Shown: positions 12,696 through 14,363 of the stretch, in pieces | Numbering within the stretch: position 1 is the stretch's first letter | Layout of the letters: each line of letters opens with the position of its first letter | Program-made: the position numbers and the translations under genes | The notes under the pieces: generated by a model | The model's database searches: none | What the model saw: only the letters and a program-made list of their open reading frames with translations | Told to the model about the DNA's origin: nothing | Source: Alphaproteobacteria bacterium | GTDB taxonomy: Bacteria > Pseudomonadota > Alphaproteobacteria > Micavibrionales > Micavibrionaceae | DNA: 14,363 nt | NCBI GenBank assembly: GCA_023301785.1 | Contig: JALZUF010000264.1 | Location: 1-14,363 of the forward strand | Direction of reading: 5' to 3'

Positions 12696-13804
12696 TATTT
12701 TTTAGGCTCGGCTTCAATAACTTTAGCTTGATCGTTGTTCGCATGGCCTGTTTTATAAAGTGGGCTTTTCTTATACTGCATAACCGCAAACCCAACCAAC
12801 ACACCAACAACGGCGGCAACAGGCACAGCCAATAACATACCAACAATACCCAGCAAACTACCGCCAGCCATTAACGCAAACAGAATCCAAAGGGGATGAA
12901 GACCAACACTATCCCCTAATAATTTAGGCGATAAAATATTCCCTTCCACAACTTGGCCAACAATAAAAATTGCTGCGATGATAAGAACATATTGCATCTC
13001 ACCCATTTGAAACCAAGCAACAGCGACACTAACTAATAAGCCGATAGTAGAACCGACCATAGGAATAATGGATAAGAATCCCGCGGTAATTCCAATTAAA
13101 AAGCCAAAGTTTAATCCTGCAACACTCAGGGCAATCGCGTATATAACACCCAATAAAAATGCGACCGTAATTTGACCGCGAATAAAACCTGCGAGTTTTG
13201 TATCAATTTGATCGATTAAATCTTTGATCATACCTTCTTGATCGCGTGGGATTAAATCTTCAAACCAATCCGTAATTGCGGGCCATTCGCGCATCATATA
13301 AAAGGCGACTAAAGGCGTAAGCACTATGGTTGTTAGCATCCCAATTAATGCCTGACCACCAGCGGCCAAACCGCCTGCAATACCTCCAGAAACGCTCAAC
13401 ACTTTAGAAATATTTTCCTTCAAAAATGTTTTTGAGTCTTCAATATAATTCTCACCCATACGCTCTTGAATCATTAAGGTATAAGGCTGTATTGCTTGAA
13501 AAATTTTATCAAGATAGCCTGGCAAAGCATCAATTAAATCTGCACTTTCTTTGGCAATGATCGGCGCCACAATAACAATGATAATTGTCACAATCGCAAA
13601 GAAAACTGTGATAATAAGCGCAGAGCTTGTTGTTCTTTTTATACCCTTGGTTGAAAAACGTTTCACCAACGGATTCAAAAGATACGCAATCACGCTCCCC
13701 AAAATAAACGGCGTTAAAACGGCTTTGAAAAGCCACACAAATATAAGCAACGCAATAGAGGCAATAACCCAAAAGGCAAGCTGTCTTGTTAATGGAATGC
13801 TCAT
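12695..13804 (-). CDS. AI-2E/PerM family membrane transporter
   Basis: This is an inner-membrane protein of the AI-2E exporter/PerM family (formerly UPF0118). Members have been linked to autoinducer or ion export, but substrates are mostly unknown. The 369-residue chain shows about eight hydrophobic segments. Two are at residues 9-46 (FWVIASIALLIFVWLF, then FILGSVIAYLLNPL), one near 62-83 and a glycine-rich one near 145-165. The remainder cluster at about 205-335, including FLIGITAGFLSIIPMVGSTI and the family pattern VVEGNILSPKLLGDSVGLHP. A large soluble loop lies between segments three and four. The C-terminal tail is charged. It has only a weak ribosome site (AGAAAG). It lies 19 bases after the DUF2066 gene and overlaps hdaA, so the three form one unit. 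Confidence 0.88.
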   Translation of the reverse strand: MSIPLTRQLAFWVIASIALLIFVWLFKAVLTPFILGSVIAYLLNPLVKRFSTKGIKRTTSSALIITVFFAIVTIIIVIVAPIIAKESADLIDALPGYLDKIFQAIQPYTLMIQERMGENYIEDSKTFLKENISKVLSVSGGIAGGLAAGGQALIGMLTTIVLTPLVAFYMMREWPAITDWFEDLIPRDQEGMIKDLIDQIDTKLAGFIRGQITVAFLLGVIYAIALSVAGLNFGFLIGITAGFLSIIPMVGSTIGLLVSVAVAWFQMGEMQYVLIIAAIFIVGQVVEGNILSPKLLGDSVGLHPLWILFALMAGGSLLGIVGMLLAVPVAAVVGVLVGFAVMQYKKSPLYKTGHANNDQAKVIEAEPKK

Positions 13805-13823
13805 CGCGTCACACTTTCTATTC

Positions 13824-14363
13824 TTAATATTCCGGCGTTATTTTATAAATTGCCCCTTGGCTTGTACTCGCATTGGCTTGACCATATTGCGTTAAGGGAT
13901 CGTTCAAACCGATGCCATCGCGTTGCATGGCGGCGCGCAGATTTTCGATACCGCCTTGGTAGCTAATCGTAAGCGTCGCACTACGCGGTGATAACGATTT
14001 CACACTTAATGCTTTCACGCCATACGTTCGTTCCAAAGTTTTCTTGGTATCAACCCATTGGCGCATTGTATTAAAATCAAGCTGTGCCACCATCGTGTTG
14101 ATAGGGCCACTAAGCGGTTGCTGTAGATTTTGCTGTGATGGCGCACCATTACCAACGGCGGTCTGACGTTGCCAAGAAGAACGGAAAACGTTATTCACTT
14201 CTGCGACGACGCGGTCATAAAATTGGGCTTGGCTTTCTTGCGGCGTAGAGCGCACAGATATCTGCCTAGACAATTCAGGACCATAACTTTTAGCCTGATA
14301 AACACCCACAGCCACATTAATTGACCCATCAGGCATCGGTTCTGGCAATGCCATTAAAATAGC
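13824..14363 (-). CDS. DUF2066 domain protein, C-terminal part (5' end outside window)
   Basis: The frame stays open through base 14363, so the N-terminus, usually with a signal peptide in this family, lies outside. An internal ATG at 14354 is not taken as the start. The visible 179 residues match the C-terminal half of DUF2066 proteins. These are widespread, uncharacterised exported proteins commonly encoded next to perM and hdaA in proteobacteria. Recognisable elements are VAQLDFNTMRQWVDTKKTLE, the GVKALSVKSLSPRSATLTIS block and YQGGIENLRAAM. A Gln/Ser/Pro-rich linker lies near the middle. No catalytic motif is visible. The family call rests on this pattern together with the perM-hdaA context. 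Confidence 0.75.
   Translation of the reverse strand, partial: AILMALPEPMPDGSINVAVGVYQAKSYGPELSRQISVRSTPQESQAQFYDRVVAEVNNVFRSSWQRQTAVGNGAPSQQNLQQPLSGPINTMVAQLDFNTMRQWVDTKKTLERTYGVKALSVKSLSPRSATLTISYQGGIENLRAAMQRDGIGLNDPLTQYGQANASTSQGAIYKITPEY

Overview
The window looks like a chromosomal segment of an alphaproteobacterium of moderate GC content. The evidence is the set of lineage-typical genes: the cell-cycle pair divK-pleD, the DnaA regulator hdaA, a DUF1849/EipB envelope protein and a DUF2066 protein. A long inverted repeat of the kind scattered through many alphaproteobacterial genomes is also present. I cannot fix the genus from this sequence. No tRNA, rRNA, CRISPR array, transposase or phage gene is visible.

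Layout, left to right. (1) 1-2061: the 3' part of rnr (RNase R) runs into a convergent, unusual gene. That gene looks like a single-chain fusion of a DUF433 antitoxin-type helix-turn-helix and a DUF5615 PIN-like nuclease, with an extra C-terminal domain. (2) 2203-4304: rpmG (ribosomal protein L33 with an inserted loop) with its terminator, then convergent pleD and divK, the polar-development and c-di-GMP signalling pair. (3) 4372-6350: an EipB-like periplasmic protein on the minus strand and, divergent from it, a second diguanylate cyclase. The cyclase has a sigma-54-like promoter and a structured 3' end. (4) 6351-7860: an accessory patch. It holds a small secreted cysteine-containing protein behind a strong promoter, a YjdM/PhnA domain protein without its zinc ribbon, an 83-bp palindromic repeat, and an AT-rich 231-residue unknown gene coupled to the aspS stop codon. 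(5) 7857-9677: aspS on the minus strand. (6) 9863-12001: an unknown 145-residue protein, rnd (RNase D) and a SixA-type histidine phosphatase, probably one transcription unit. (7) 11988-14363: a minus-strand unit of DUF2066 (partial), a PerM/AI-2E family membrane protein and hdaA.

How the genes fit together. divK, pleD and the second GGDEF protein form a small cell-cycle/c-di-GMP neighbourhood around an envelope-integrity gene. rnr, rnd, rpmG and aspS are RNA and translation housekeeping genes. hdaA controls replication initiation. The most unusual items are the DUF433-DUF5615 fusion placed between rnr and rpmG, and the AT-rich gene attached to aspS. Neither has an assigned function that I can support from sequence alone.
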